From Gymnogyps californianus (Eukaryota > Chordata > Aves > Accipitriformes > Cathartidae): a stretch of DNA of 64,000 nt. Location: NCBI RefSeq assembly GCF_018139145.2, contig NC_059474.1:39698344-39762343 (forward strand). Direction: 5' to 3'. Shown in pieces: positions 37,601 through 52,379 of this stretch. The notes under the pieces were generated by a model. That model had not been told where the DNA came from. It searched no databases and saw nothing but the letters and a program-made list of their open reading frames with translations. The first letter of the stretch is position 1; each line of letters starts with the position of its first letter. The translations under genes were made by a program, and so were the position numbers.

Positions 37601-40600
37601 ACCATACTATGAATTTAAAAAAAGGACAACAAATACTCTGCTCTGTCTTCTGCCAGAAAGAGGCCTTTTGGCCTCCTGGAGAAAGTATACAGCAGGGAAA
37701 GAAAACCAAAGACCAATAACCACAATTAGTCTTTAAAGAAGCAATAGTAAACTAATGAATGTATACAATAAAACAGCTCACAGCATTGCATTCCCTCAGG
37801 CATACATGGAAAGCAAGAAAACATCCACACAAGACACTTCTCATTTTCTTTGCACACTGAGGACTAGCCCCTGGATGACAAGGACATCTCATAACGACTT
37901 GTACAAGGGCAGAAAATCCTCTGTGCTTTAATGCCATAATTGGAAAAAAATATCTCATTCTCACAGATTCTGTGAAGTCATGCTCTTGATACCATTGCTG
38001 TACCTACACCCATGTAGTCATGTAGGCAGTGTCATCTTTCAGGGTGTCAAAAATATAGGCTATGACCACCCTGCAAAACTGCAGTTTCTTCTCCCAGGAA
38101 CTCTGCAGCCGGTATACAGATGGCTATGTCAGCCTACATTTGGACTTAGATCACCTCCCTCATTTGAATGCTGTGTAACTACAGGATCTGAGCACACATC
38201 ACAGATCTGTTTCCACCAGAAGACACCCTGGTCATGCTAGAATTAAATATCTAACATCAAAATGTACACTGCATATACCATGCCCACAGTAACTGGCACC
38301 ATGCAACAATTGTCTTTATTTTCACTCTCAATCTACTATGTCTAGTTTCCTTCCCGATGTCCTATTCTGCCTTCAGAAATCATTGATGAAATATCTTCCC
38401 TACCATCTCCCATGGCTTTTGTGAGCGTCCTACTCACCACCTGTGCTGGTCCAGATACTGACCTGTTGATACTGGTGAGAATGATCAGAAGCACAGTGTA
38501 TTCAGAAAACATAAAATATCTTGCAATGTCTTTAGCAGGCCATGAGTATTTGCACACAGAAAGACAGGAAAGTTTTCTCTCAGACTTCTGAACAAATCAG
38601 TATCCACAGAAATAATAGTGCAGAAGCTAATCACAACGGGGACAGAGCACCCCATGCAAGCTCTTTGCAAGCATGAAGGTATATGTACAGAGCCAGGTAG
38701 ACTCTGCAACATAGACATAGTCTCTTTTCTTTTAGAAGAACTTGTACAGATGATGGAAGCAGTAGTTAGAATGACACAGAGTGGAGAAAAACACAGCTCT
38801 TTAACACTTTTGTATGTATTGTGATGATAATATACTCAATTACATGCCTTTCCATTACCTGATAGAACAGCTGTTTTTATTTTTCTAAAGCTCATAAAAC
38901 CTCTCCTTTCTCTCTGGATACAGTGCAATGATAAACAGCTATTTTAGCTGCTATTTCTACAAAACCAGTGCTTAGAAAGTATCAGGAAAGGGATGTTTTC
39001 CAGTAAGTGTCCGACACCTGGATTTTTTCCTCTCCCTTCCTTCTGTTTTCACTTTGATTTTTCATGCATGATGTGGCTTTAGAGAATTCAGTGGTGAAGT
39101 TGGGGATGGACTGTATCAGCAGAAATAGAATCATCTAGCCATGATTACCCAGCATGACTGGGTAAAAAATTATTTATGCTCAGAAAAACATAGGCAAAGT
39201 CATCATTGTTTTGTGCAGGCTTAAGGCCACAGCAGGTACCTTTCTTTTATTTTTTAGTTCCCTCCATTTGTCTTTTCTGTCCTGAACCACTCCTTAGCCT
39301 TCTCTCTCATCAAACGTGATTTTAACTGAAGGACCGAAGCTATAATTATGTCATTATACTGGCTTTAAGTTCTCAGATTTTCTTCTTCCTTAGAGGCATG
39401 CCAGTATACTCAGCATAGAAGATGGATAGTGGAACATGACCTGAGTAACTCTTGAGTAACAGTCTTTAGGACTTGGACACGCAACACATCATCAGTACTG
39501 GGGTATTTCTGACAATGGTGCAACTACCATGATGACCATGAGCCTGTCAAAGACAAATCACCTCCTGCATTCACACATACCCATTTTGACATAATTCTTT
39601 TTTATATTAATTTGATATTAATCCTGATTTTGATTTGGAACCCTGTTCTGTAATCAGATTCACCTAGGTATACACAGATCAAAGCTCCATTTATTGAAAA
39701 CAGACCAAGTTTTACGTTCATATGAATACAATTCCAGCAATTATTCCATGGGTGGAATTCCCTTAACGGCACTGAATCCATTAGGAGGTGCATATTAGTT
39801 GTGCCACTTAGAAGTCAGCAGCAAAGTCAGGGAAATCTCAGACTTAAAACTTTGGTAATTGTAACAATATTTTCAACACTTCTTTCTTCTCTATCTGGCA
39901 GTGAGCAGAGGTCAAGGAAAATCTGTGTGCAGTAAATACCAGCTTCCCACATGAGGAAAGAAATGGTCAATATCATCTCCCTTGTCAGATGATCCCCACT
40001 CAACCTGAATATTATCTTTGGAGCATCTTTCTGGTACTAGTTCATAGTGCATTTTTCATCTCTCTGAATAATAACTGAGAACACAAAATGAGGAAAAAAT
40101 GCACTGAAAATTGCCAAAGTAGGATCCTTCTTTGACATCAGTCACTGTTTACCAGGGGAAAATATTGTTGTTGCTTGGATTTAATCTATTATGAATTGAA
40201 GTTGTTACTTTGAACACTTGATCTGCAAAATGAATGCAGTAGGCAGAGCTAGCACATGCTAGCTACATAATCCGTGCTCTGCTTTCAAGTACACGGGTGA
40301 CTGTGGATCACCATCAAGATAAATCAGAGCAAGACTGGGCTGCTCAAGAGAAAAATGTCTTAGAAACTGACATTTTACTTGGAGTAAGGCTAATTCTGTG
40401 ACTGAACCCTCTGGAACAGCACACTGGAAACTCTTCTGCCTGTCAGCTCTGCTATTTGCAATTTTTATGTTTTAACATTCTGGTACCTTGTTTTGGCACC
40501 TATTTCCATGCAAAATAAACCCTGCTTCGAGTTAGCAGGAATGCAGTCTAAGGTGAAAGTGCATTATATATTTTTGCATCAAAATACTTAGCCACACAAT

Positions 40601-42699
40601 CTGCAAAATGTCAATGTAGCAACTGTGTGAAAGACCATAATGTTGTTGCAATATATAGGGGTCAGTAAGGTGATTGACTCGCTGCTATAGGACATCTCAA
40701 TTAAGCAACTAAAATGTTACAAAATAAACATGGAATTCATGTCTCAGAATGTCACTAAAAGCAGGAAATTTGTGCTAAGAAGCTTTATTTTTAGTTGCAT
40801 TTCTAGAGACCTTTTCTTGGTATATATTCTTTGTTCTCTGCTATTTAACATCATTATCAGTCTCCCGGAAGGCAGGGACCTGGATCTGATGGTAATCTGG
40901 AGGCATGAACATTTCGTTTCAACTTTCAGTTCATTTCAACTAGGCCAAATGTAAAGTCAGACATGGTAACAGCAAAAATCCTCCATGCTACTATAGTCTG
41001 TTCTGCCAGATAGTGACTCTAAAAGATTAAAGAGTTACAGCGACTAATAGGCTGCATGTGAGCTTTTAATATGATGCTCTGTCCAATAGAATAGCACAAA
41101 CCTTTAGATGTAAAAGTAGGTGAATACCAAATAAGAGCACACCTACCTAACACAAGTTTGATTGCTGTCATGTCTAGTCTCATATCCTCAGATCAAGAAA
41201 AATGTTGAAAAGGAGTTACCAAAGGAGCAGAGAATGACTGGAGGATGAAAAATATGTACAGACCAAAAGTCTCCAAGCGGTAAGTGTATTTATCTCAAAG
41301 AGAAGCAAAGAGGTAAGTTGATCACAACCTGTATGTGGATACACAGAGAACAGAGCACCTCAGTCTAGCAGATGTAGGTTAACATGCTTCAATTGCTAGA
41401 AGCTGAAACCAGACAATTTCCACCTAGAAAGCGGGAAAAATCTGAAAGTAATTAATGATTAGGTTTCTAAGAATTGTGGAAGGGCTTTTATTCAATATGG
41501 GATTTTTTTCAAAAGGTCTGCTCTAGTTCAAATGCAGCTGTCTAGGTTTCAACAGGAATGAATACTGCCAAGTCCTACAGCTTTGTTATGAAAAAGGTTA
41601 GATTAGATAATCACAGTGGTTTTTGGAAGCCTTTAAACATATTAAACCTACCATGAGGAGTTTGAGATTATTTATGACAGGATAGCATAGACAGCATGGA
41701 ATAGGATGAACAATGCAGAAACTTTTCTTTAGGAAATAGAAATGACTTGAGTGAACTACAGAAATAGTTTGTGTCAGAATTAATACTTAGAACAGATACA
41801 GGGCAGATAACCCCCATCATTAAGGGCATATCTCTATGAAATATTCCTGGAAGGGGATTATTCTTATTAAAATAGTTATCTAATGGACTCCTACAATGAG
41901 GTTCAACATCTTAACGTGCAGCCAGTGTGTTATCATGCTCTGCTCGCTGAAAAATGCTGCTATGCACAGTAATGGCAATAGGTAACCACGCACAATACAG
42001 GATTCGCCCTAACCCATCTTAGTAAAGGAATCTGCACAGATGGCTCTAACCCATCAGTGTTCTCTGCTTCCCAATACGTGTCAGCCTTTCAGCGTAATAA
42101 GGACATTAATCATTTGAAGACATCTATGCAATTTCTGACATTTAGAACACAAAAACTGAGTCCTGGAATATGGAGTCAGGACTGTAGCATTTGCAACCTG
42201 CCCCTCTCAAAGTCAATCTTTACAGAACTCAAATAAGGCCAACGGTATTGCCCACATGCCAGTACTCTGCATCAGTCTCATCTGAATTCCAAGTCAGGGC
42301 AACACAAAGTAAGTGATACCGAACTAAATAGTATCAAAAGCATAAATCCATGCAAAGCCATCAATTAAGAAATATGAGGAACATCAGAGGTGAGTTCCTA
42401 CAGAACCCTGAGAGTTGAGCCCCCACAGGATTAAATACAAGCTCCTTAACATCTTCCATTCTGACTAGTCAAAAGGAGCCTGATGATAGAGAATTTTTTA
42501 TCAAAAAGCCTTGCTATGAAGCATTGAAACCTCTGCCCTTTCGCCTTCTCAGCTCCTCTTTCTCCCTCCCTCAAAATATTGACAATTATCATAAATGTTT
42601 TGAAATGAGTCAAAACAAGTTGTTTCCTTCTGGAAAGTGGAAATTAAGTATTTTATTTCTGGAATTACTTGAAATGTTCTCATTTTTTATTAAATAAAT
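34678..42699. other. Intergenic, no recognisable feature
   Basis: A long unique stretch. I looked for exons, LINE motifs, LTR ends and RNA genes without a supportable hit. Small open frames (for example 36414-36665, 37980-38240, 38618-38824) lack motifs. The 7-bp arms AGCTAGC/GCTAGCT at 40247-40264 form a short inverted repeat. TAAATGGATTAATTATTCAC around 35890-35909 is a homeodomain-rich phrase. Confidence 0.5.
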
Positions 42700-45600
42700 G
42701 TAAAAAAAAAAAATGTACATTGTCTTATGGGACCTGCAGTCCCTGTGCCCATTTCCTCCTATCATCCAGACTCTATCAAAGGCTGTAAGCAAGCAAAGAA
42801 AGAGGCAAGTAGAGGAAAAAGAACTGAGCAGCACCCTCTGTATCATTTAACAGCAGCTACCTTAGAATACATTTAAGACAGTCTCCTGGTTGAGAGTTTC
42901 TATAGATGTATCATTCTTACATTTTTTGCTTTCCCAGAAAGCAGATAAAAAAGCTGAAAATTTAGCTTGACTTTTAGGTCTACAGTTACTTTTAGGTGGC
43001 CCTCCAACAGTTAATGAGAAGAACCTTGTTCACAAAAGTTATAAATAATATAAACATGAGCTCATTCCTATTTGTTACCTTATCTGTATCACGATTAGAA
43101 GCATTTTCCATTACTATTAGCAGCTACTGTTTACAGAGAGATTTGCCTGCATTCAGCACAAGTTAAACAAGCTCTAATTTTTATGTCTACTTAGTCTGTG
43201 GTCAATCTACTTCAAACACACTTTGCTAAACTAGAGACAAAGCTATAAACCCTTTCTTGCATGTCCATGTCCTCTAGATAGATATCTAGCCTTAAGTTAA
43301 GCACCACAGGCTTACAGAGATCTGAACAACTGAATAAGTTTCAATCTTTTTCTTTTTGCATACTCATCTTCCTGAATGAATGGGCCACGCTCAAGTATGG
43401 AGGAAAAAAAGAAAATACATGAAGAAAAATCTAAACCTGAAATTTAGGAGATTCAGGAGATGCATAGGCTTCACTTGGGCAAAACACAAAACACCTGCCA
43501 GAATCTTTGCATCTGCAGTAATACAGACATAATATCATGAATCTTTTTCTTAGTAGCTGTGGTCACTTACATGGGTTTCACTCCCCAACTTCATTCTTGG
43601 AAACCCATTCGCACCAGCACATTAACTGTACAATCTGTAAATCCTTTTGTGAACTGACTTTGAGAAACTTTCTATTATTTTTCCTGCAAGAGTTTTTTAA
43701 CCTAGGTCACTTACTGTTTTCTGTTCACAGTGCAGTCCCATGAACGTCTTTGGCACAGCTGAGGGAAAAGTGTGGGGAAAGGAAAAAAAAAATGGAAATA
43801 AAGGAGATCAGGATCTGTTTAAACTGCCATTGCCACTGGGGAAAAAAAATATAAAATAATAAAAAAAAAGGTACCTGGAACCACCGCCTAGTCATGAAAC
43901 CCTTTTCCCACTCGAATGTTCTTACGAATCCTTTTTTTGTCCTTTCTCTTCTGAGACAAGCAGGAAAAGTAGGATTCTACTGCCTTTTACCAGCTCAAAA
44001 ATCTCAGAGAATCAGAGAGGAGGGATTTCCAGACCAGCATACTAATTGCATAAAATTTGCAGAGATAATATTTTGCACTAACAACATTTAGGAAGACTGC
44101 ATACCATAATCATTTTTTTTTAAGGAGAGCCCAGATTTAGAGGCACTGATATCTGTGGAAATTAAGTTGTGCCTCCTGAAGAGAATTACCTTTCTTCTTC
44201 AGAGGAAGAGAATTGCTGACACACTACATTTGCACCTTCTCACACGTACTTAACTAGCTATCAGTGGTGGGACAAATGCAAAATCAGTGCCTAGTCCTCT
44301 CCATCTCTTTATGCGTGAGTACATGATCAGAGCGGGACTGGAACTTTGCCCACAGGAATGCTCTTTGCATTCTTTCTTTTCTGAGTGTTCACAGGGCAGC
44401 CAGAAGGAGCCTGCACTTTATTCTCCATGCCTTAATTACAATCACTAGTAAGACATGACACAGGTATTCCCACAGACTGTTATGCCATTGAAAAGAAATT
44501 AATTATTTGAGCTCTGGTACAAAACTCTACTGTATACTCTAGATTTGAATTGCATTCCTAAAAAATATACAGACTAAAACCACTTTGTCAGTAAGTAGTG
44601 ATGTGGAACACAATGTTAATTAAAATGCATTTGCAAGAAATTTAAATGTAAATTAAACTACAAGATTTTTGCAGAATCACCATTTTTCATTCCATCTAAC
44701 AATAATCAGGATGATGCAAACACTATGCTTTGAATGTACAAGATTAAATTTAAAAATCTGCTGAGAGTTAAAATGGCAAAGTTTCGATTTTTACCAAATG
44801 ACTCAGTAGAGCTTACTACAGTATACTTGCTTTCTGGAATTCCTAGAGCAACCACACTTGGTTTTGTTATGTAATAAGCAGATAGCAATCATTTGTTTCA
44901 AAATTGTTATTTACTCTAGAAGGAGGTGCTGCATACTTTTGCAACGAATTTTGCATTTCTGATGACAGGAACGTTACCTGTCAAAAAGAAGCTCTTTGAG
45001 CCTCTTTCATTTTTTGTTAAAATTTAACCTCATGTAACAAAGGGCAATAACGACAAACAAATATGCCACCTGATCCTTTTTCCTAATTCTTCTTAGAATC
45101 TATTTCCAAAAGAATTGAAAGACTCCATAGATAAGTAGTGGAATACAAGTAGTTTGAATTCAGTGTTTTCAGCTCAGACTTCATCCAGGTCAAACAGGAA
45201 AGAGTGAGCAAATCATGTTGCTATCAGATAGGTGCTAACGTGTCTTCAGTAAGGAGTATGGAGCATTCAACTCAGTTCCCAAAGGCCACACATATGCAGG
45301 CTCAGAAACATCACTGCCACATCTAATACTAATTGGCTATAAGCTGGGCCTCTCTCACAACAGGGAGCTAAGGAAATGATAAGTCAAGGAGACAGAACAA
45401 ACCTGTCATTACTTGAGATAAAGGTATAAGCATGGCACCTTGGTGATACAAGCAATGTCACTGCCCCAGGTATACGGTTCTGTAGATAAAAAGGTCTTCA
45501 CAGTTGTCAATATAAGACCATTCAGAGACACCCGTATTCATTAAAACTAAACAAAAAGATCACTTTTCAAGCAAAACCACAGATTTTTCACAGGGACCAA

Positions 45601-47163
45601 TTAAGGAGAAAATGATGCTTTTACATTATAGGAAAAAGTGATTTGTCATGACTTTTGCATTCTTACTCAAGCAGTTTTGCAATGCAGACGCTAGACACAC
45701 TTCTTATTGAAAGTACTCACTGGTAGGTCGGTAGTTTGTGTTATGTTTTTTATTCCCTATCTCTTCTTTCTTAACAGGCAAAAGAAAATGCTTGCATGGT
45801 AACTTTCTATGCCTTTTTTTAACTAGACTTCTAACTTGGCAGTTATGCATCTTCTTTTGGAACGCTTTCATTAAAAATCACTGCACATAAACATTTTCAG
45901 AAACAGAAAAATACAACTCGCTTCATGTATTTCTGCAACACCTAGAATAATTTAGTGGATTCATTTCACTTTTTTTCCTGTTTCACCTTTCCCATACTCA
46001 ACACGAGGATATCTCAGCATTGCCAAATTGTGGAACTGTGTAGCCTTTCATTAGATCTATTGAGTCCATACACAACGTAATGCCTGGTTATAAATTTGAA
46101 ACATCCACATCTTCCAAAATAAAGAAGCTCACTTCCTTCTATAACCAGAATGTATTTGATTCAAACATAAATTAATTATGTTCATTTAAAAGTTCCTGTA
46201 AGTTAATATGTTGCAGAGCATTATATAACAGTAAAGATACTTCAAAATAAGAAATTACCTCCAACATAATTAATAACAAATGTGTAATAGCTAAATCCAA
46301 CCTTCTTTGTCTACAGAGAAACATAAGGTAAACTGCAGCTGCATTAGCTCAACTATGTCCATAGTCCTGGAAATGACATGGAGCTATCAGTTTTAGCCAC
46401 ATAAGCTACTTCATTTCGAACACCACAAAGTTATGCAGATATTTGGATTTTCAGAGGAAGTAGTAAACCAAGAGTCTAGGAGATTGAGTAACCATTAGCT
46501 TGAATTACCCAATATCTATTTGCCCTCATAAATGAATATGCGGAATTAAGATTTTTCTCCTCCATTTGCAACTTTGTACACTGCTGTACAGAATGCAGAG
46601 TTTTACTCTGTTAACACTCCTGGGAGTATGTTGGTGAGTGGTATGCTAAATCATTTTGCACTGATTGTTTCAGGGTAACTGGCCACCTGGTCATTTTCTC
46701 TCTTGCAGAAAATATATTTGTTCTTCATTGTTTTGTTCTGAATAAAAATTTACAAAGTCATCATCCAGACTGAAAAATAAATGCTTTGCATTGTACACCT
46801 AAGGAAACATAAACAAATTCAAGTGGCATTTCTAATTAAGCAAAGGTGACTTTTTAGATGATTGCAAAAGGATAGAAAAGAAATCTATAGAGGTGAGAGA
46901 GAAAGGCAGAGGGAAAAGGAGACGATACTTGAAGAAGTTTCACTAACATATTTAGGAAAATAAGTTTAACTTAGTTTCATATAAAAGCTGAATACCAGTA
47001 AAAGCAAATGTCCCATTATATTTTTGCACCTACTTTAATGTGCTGAGTCTTCTAACATTTTGCAGCTTAGAACTAGGTTAACTACTTTAAGTTCTTTAAA
47101 TGCTACTGAATATTTCTATTACATTTTCATATAATTAACATAAACTTGACATATGTTAGTAAT
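42700..47163. other. Intergenic with A-rich low-complexity patches
   Basis: Unique AT-rich sequence with A runs at 42702-42713 and 43781-43870. No gene, RNA or recognisable transposon is seen. Confidence 0.5.
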
Positions 47164-47202
47164 TAAAAAAAAATTAAAAAAAAAAAAACAAACAACAAAA
47201 AA
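47164..47202 (+). repeat. A-rich simple repeat
   Basis: A near-homopolymeric A stretch with a few T and C interruptions, followed by a short C run. No recognisable retroelement precedes it, so it is annotated only as low complexity. Confidence 0.8.
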
Positions 47203-50079
47203 CACCCCCACAGCAGACAATCTTAGGCAGCATTAAAACTGCTGATTTGCAGTTTGCTCATAAGGATACACAAGTTTATTCTTACGTACCCCCGGAGGAG
47301 CAAGTTTAGGATGATTCGATAAATCCACCATTTAGAATCTGTAAAAGGAAACCATTAGCAATTAATGTTAATGTCTAAATGGAGTTAGATGTACTGTACT
47401 GTTTCATAAGTGATATGCAAAAAAACTTTACTCCCTAGGGAAAAGAGACTAGTACTATTCAAATAACTAATTTCAATCCTTCACTTTCCTGCTAATACCA
47501 GTTTAAAAACTTAGCTGCTATTTTGACATCCAATTGAAATACCACATTCTTCAGCCCTGTCTACATGATGACAGAATCATATTCTAAAATCATAGTGTTC
47601 ACATAAAAAAGGATTTCCCACCTTGCATTTCTGTATTTGTACTCATTCAAGGACCTTAGAAGATTTGGTTTCTAGGCTTCCTTCTGTTTGATCTAAAATC
47701 TAAACTTTCATCTTTTTATATGAGCTCAGCCTATCATTTCTGGGGATATATAATGTTATTTGGGCTTGGGACACTGTCTATGCTATTTTCAAACTTAAAT
47801 CCTTTTGTACATCAGTGTGGCCATTTTGATTCAGGTCTAAACATATTCGTAAGCTTTAATATGGTCTTTCTGTCTGGGCAAGTCAAAAGATTGAAGTGCT
47901 TGGTCAGAATATACTCTAATCTCCTATTTCATATAATCCAGACTCCTAGAGAAAACTAGACAAATGAAACAGACCTTTCAACAAAGAAAACACCACATCA
48001 CAACAGATGATAGTTTCCATCATAAAAGTTGAAGCACTGACCTAGAATAGATGTAATAGGCCCCATGATTTCAGTAAAAGCTGCACATACACTTAGTCAG
48101 ATATGTTACTAATACACATATTTTTTTAACACCTAATATCATTCATATTCTTTTAATGAATATTAATTTCCTATACACTCACAGACACTTACATACATGT
48201 AACATATATTAGAAATAATACAAAAATATACATATGTATATTTATCTAGGTCACAGAGCAAAATATTAGCAAATATTTTTCCCTCATAAACCAGTCGTCT
48301 TCAATTTTCTTCTCTCTGTGCCATTATAATACCAATCATTCAGAAATACTGATATGACCGCTCATAGTCAAAAAACTATTTGCAAATCTCAAGAGCCTCA
48401 TATTTGTACTGGAGCTCCATCCCTTGTTATTTATTCATCATTTTTTGTGCTCAAATTAATAATTTTTAGGTGTCCATTCCATGAGAAGAAAGTGTGATAT
48501 GCATCAACAACGCAGTATGACTGAACAATAGATAATTGATTTTTTTTTTTAATAAATGCTGTTCAACTGGTTCTTGTATTCATTATCTTATAAGGCTCTC
48601 ATACAAAGCTGCTATCAACAGGAATGTCTTCAGTGACTTTAAACAGGCTTTAGATCCATTTCTGAGACTATATAAGGGCTGCCTAAAATCAGTCATTTAC
48701 ACTGATGCTGCTGGAAACACAGCACAGGCCTTAGTGATCCCACTGCAGGTTTGGTGTGTTGGGTTGGTTGAAGTTCTTTCCAGCAAATGGATGCTCTAAC
48801 TTGGTGACCATAACATTTACAAGTCTGATTGCACTTACCTGAGACAGTCAAATTAGAAACTATTTATCTGGGTCATTTCCAGAAAGTCACCTTTATAAAG
48901 CAATTCAACTCAACGAAGATCTGAAACACCTTCTGGAGGTGCATGTCTCTGCCCACTGATGTTGGAGACAGCCTAGAGCAATTATATCCTTAAGCATCTC
49001 CATCAAATGATGAATTTCAGGTGGGATGTATTTGTGCAATAGCATTTGTCTTTACCACAGCAGTTCCAAATAAGAGAGTACACAACTCTTTAAAACTAAT
49101 ACATCTTTCCTTGACCAATATAATGTTCCCAAGGCTTGATAATTCATTAATTAAATAACTGCAATGATAATTAGAGAGATAAGTTGGAAAATATGCTGCA
49201 AAAGAGAAGTCAGAAATTATAGTTTCTCTTTAAGAGTCATTATAAAGAAAAGTGAAAGTTTAATTTTACTGTTTCATTCTTTTCCCTGAAATCTTCAATG
49301 ACTTATATGAAGACTAGATCATAAATTAGCACCATCAACTCAGGAGAACTGATAACAGGGCACACAAGGCCTCTGCTCTACGTGCCACAGTGCACCAAAG
49401 CAAACAAACCATTAGGATGCATACAGAATGAAAAAGATTGTACTGCAGAAAACGTGTTGATGCCGTTACATACATGGTAGTGCCATAGGTTTATCTGTGA
49501 AACTGTGCGCATTTCACTTCATTCACTTTGTGAATAAAGGAACTGCATGTGGTGGTGACAAGAACAATTATGGTCTCAGTAGAATTCTAATCTGAAGGGG
49601 GAACAGGAAGACCAGAACATGTTAATTCAGTAAGAAGAAAAAAAAAAAACACAGGGAAATAAGGAAAATATATAGAAAATGCTGGACAAAAGGTGGATAG
49701 GGATATTTTTTTCTCTGTAGAAAAAGAAATTCTTGATGGTAAAAGGTGGTAAACGATAAAACTTTTCTACAAAAAACCAACTACCCCATGAGATTTATTT
49801 CCACAAAATACACTTGAAGACATGAATTTAGAAAGATTTAAGAACAGGCAAAGAAAAATCATAAGACAGAAACTACTCTGAAATAAGCAAGAGAGATGTA
49901 AACCCGTATATTTCAGCCATACAATGACTTCTCCCTATTGGGAACTTTTGAAAAAATGTTGCAGCAAGCAGATTATCTTACCTTTCTCTGAAACAGCTGT
50001 TGCTTGTTGCTCACAGAGATAGTGAGTGGAATACATCTGTTCCTTTATACTTTTTTTCAGGTTCTGGGAAGCTGGATGA
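47203..50079. other. Intergenic, no recognisable feature
   Basis: Unique sequence. The plus frame at 48536-48799 contains LDPFLRLYKG and VIYTDAAGNTAQA, which vaguely recalls an RNase H-like entry motif of retroelements, but nothing else supports it. AT-rich TA/CA tracts lie around 48180-48245. Confidence 0.45.
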
Positions 50080-50112
50080 AGGATGTTTTTGCTTAAGGAT
50101 GTTTTTTGCTTA
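50080..50112. repeat. Tandem duplication, 16-17 bp x 2
   Basis: AGGATGTTTTTGCTTA is followed directly by AGGATGTTTTTTGCTTA, identical except for one extra T. This is a recent slippage event. Confidence 0.9.
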
Positions 50113-51963
50113 AAAATACTGAGTGTATTAAAGCTCTAGGCGAAGCTAGCCCTACATCCGGACTTTTGTCTAGTTTTCTTCTCCAGATCACCAGCATCAA
50201 GTAGCCATGCATACTACCTTTAATCTAGTATTGACTGTATGGAAGAAGAGGGTGAGTAGTTATCATGTCTCCCACTGAAGAGGAACGAGGTGTATTCGTA
50301 TGAAGGCTGCTGTTTCAGTAGCTCTCATCCTTAGCCTTAAAAAACTTTATTTTTTGAGGTCTAGCCTTCTGGACCTTCTCCTTAGCTGTATTATGAGAGA
50401 AGTATTATTTACAGTCTTGATTTTTCCTTGTTCTCTCGGGTCCACAAGAGCTTGTGTTGGCTTCACAACAACTAAGCAGAAGCTCAGGGGTGTGGGGGTA
50501 TGGGTGTGCATAATTTCAGGCACCTTCTGACTTTAGCAAGTGAAATGGCAACCCTAAATAAACATTTCAGATACAAAAGCCACATCCTACAATGGCATAT
50601 GTTTGAGAACAGAGCAGTTCATTCATTTCTGGTCTGGAAAAAAAAGAAGTACCAGAGTACACACACACAAAAAGTTAGGCCAAGGAACAGGCAAAGCTCC
50701 CAAGCTTTGGGGGACCATCAGCACTGGAGCAGTTTCTTGATGAGTTAATGCAGCCTGCAGTAACTCAGACATTAGTAGCACTCTTAGTTCTTCTTCTACA
50801 TAGTGATGAGTCAGATTGAATTTTTAGCAATAGCATTTGTATACTATAGGCTTTTAACTGCTGACAAGAATTTAGTTAATAGTAATGCTTCTGTTTCAAT
50901 TCTAGCTAACTTGTTGCAAAAATAGCCATAGCATAGTTCAAAGATCACCATCCTGAGAGAAAACATTTTGCGTGATGATAAGCAAGAAGTATACAAACTC
51001 TGCAATTACTAGTCAAGTTTAAGCAGAATTAAAGTACAACTGAATATACCCAGAAGGATGAAATGCTACCTCAAATATCCTACTAGAGAAAATAATTAGT
51101 CCTTAAAAGTTATCCAAATTAATCAAGAATAATAGGAGAGAGGCTACATCAGATCCTCCTTCCTCCCTCCTTCTTTAATTGCCTTCATTTTATATGCAGA
51201 CAAAAATTAGCCTTAGATCATACTTGTAAAATATTAAAATTCCAGCGGGATTACCATTGGGCTAACTTGTATTCTGAGATAGATTGTACATTGGATGCAT
51301 CTTTTTAAATATAAAAAGCAAAAAGCAAAATTTGCTTATTTTATTTGAGGTTTTAAAAAGATGTTTATATTCGTTTCCTACTGCTTGGAGCAAATTTGCA
51401 CGATTTGAACATCTCCCTGAGAATCTGAAGACAAAGGTGTTTTTTCACAAAAAATCAAAGACCTGATTATGTCATCCAGATAACCTTCTTCCAGTACCAG
51501 ATAAAAGATTGTTGTTATTTAGTATTTCTTTTGTCATTATAAGCCGGAACACTGTCAGGGACCCATTGTAAAAATAATGCTGTGATATTACCTGCCTGGC
51601 AGAATCACACTCTCTGGGATTTAAAACACAGAAAAATACTGAGGACATGATAACAATAGAGACAGGTATAATTGGATATGTTGGAAATTGTACTGGACGC
51701 AGTAATCATGAGTGATTGCCAGGATAACTATTTTTCTATTTGCTTGTGCTTAGCACTTCTAAATACTTTCAGCCTTGAAAATCCCATCTATGAAGAATGC
51801 ATTGCTATACTAAAGCCCCGTGAGTGTGAATTAATAGTGCTCTTGTAATTCACACTTCCAGGAGTGCTTTTTTCATCAGTGTAAGTCACAGTGTTAATGC
51901 CATGTCTTTGTACTTGTATTTCAATGCAGAAAACACCTTGGTTTGTACTACTTCATTTTGGCT
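50113..51963. other. Intergenic, no recognisable feature
   Basis: Unique AT-rich sequence. A pyrimidine-rich patch lies at 51153-51175. Short open frames at 50300-50530 and 50500-50748 have no motif. Confidence 0.5.
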
Positions 51964-52086
51964 ATGATTCAACAAAGCACTTAAATATGAGCTTAACTTT
52001 AAAGCATGAGGAGTCTCACTGATTATAATGAGACTACTCATGTGTTTAAGGTTAAGTATGTGCTTAAGTGTTTTGCTGGATTAGGA
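51964..52086. mobile_element. Palindromic MITE-like element (amniote/sauropsid interspersed repeat)
   Basis: The element folds on itself along nearly its whole length. The left arm, TGATTCAACAAAGCACTTAA followed by a GCTTAACTTTAAAGCATGAG-type stretch and AGTCTCA, mirrors the right arm, whose complement reads TAATCCAGCAAAACACTTAA and so on to AGTAGTCTCA. The centre is near 52018-52028. Identity between arms is roughly three quarters by eye. I recall this family as common in turtle, crocodile and bird DNA, with a consensus centred on a phrase like TCCCATTGACTTCAATGGGA. Such fully palindromic units are usually classed as non-autonomous DNA transposons, but no transposase source is visible here. 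The family name is not claimed. Confidence 0.72.
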
Positions 52087-52379
52087 CCTCAGATATTATT
52101 AACACTGATTTATTGGGGAATGTGGGGGTGGGGGTGAAAGAGAGAAAATGCGTGTTTTGAGCTGTAATGTCTGACTCTTTATATATTAATATTGCCTCAG
52201 ATGAAATATATACCTGAAATACAGGGAAAAGGTGAGAATGTTTCTGTCCTGCATCTCAGAAGTCCCAGTAAATGTGTGATTGGGAAGATTGATTTTACAT
52301 ACAGTATCTTCTTGTTTCGTTAGAAAGCCATAAACACTGCATTTTTTCAAAAGAATTATTATTTCTGTTTGATTTATCA
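52087..52379. other. Intergenic, no recognisable feature
   Basis: Short unique spacer with a G-rich patch (GGGGGTGGGGGTG) near 52123-52135. Confidence 0.5.

Noticed and set aside
48536..48799. Frame containing VIYTDAAGNTAQA, resembling an RNase H or integrase-era retroelement motif
   Set aside because: Only a few residues match, and the expected flanking motifs and any LTR or DIRS-type features are absent.
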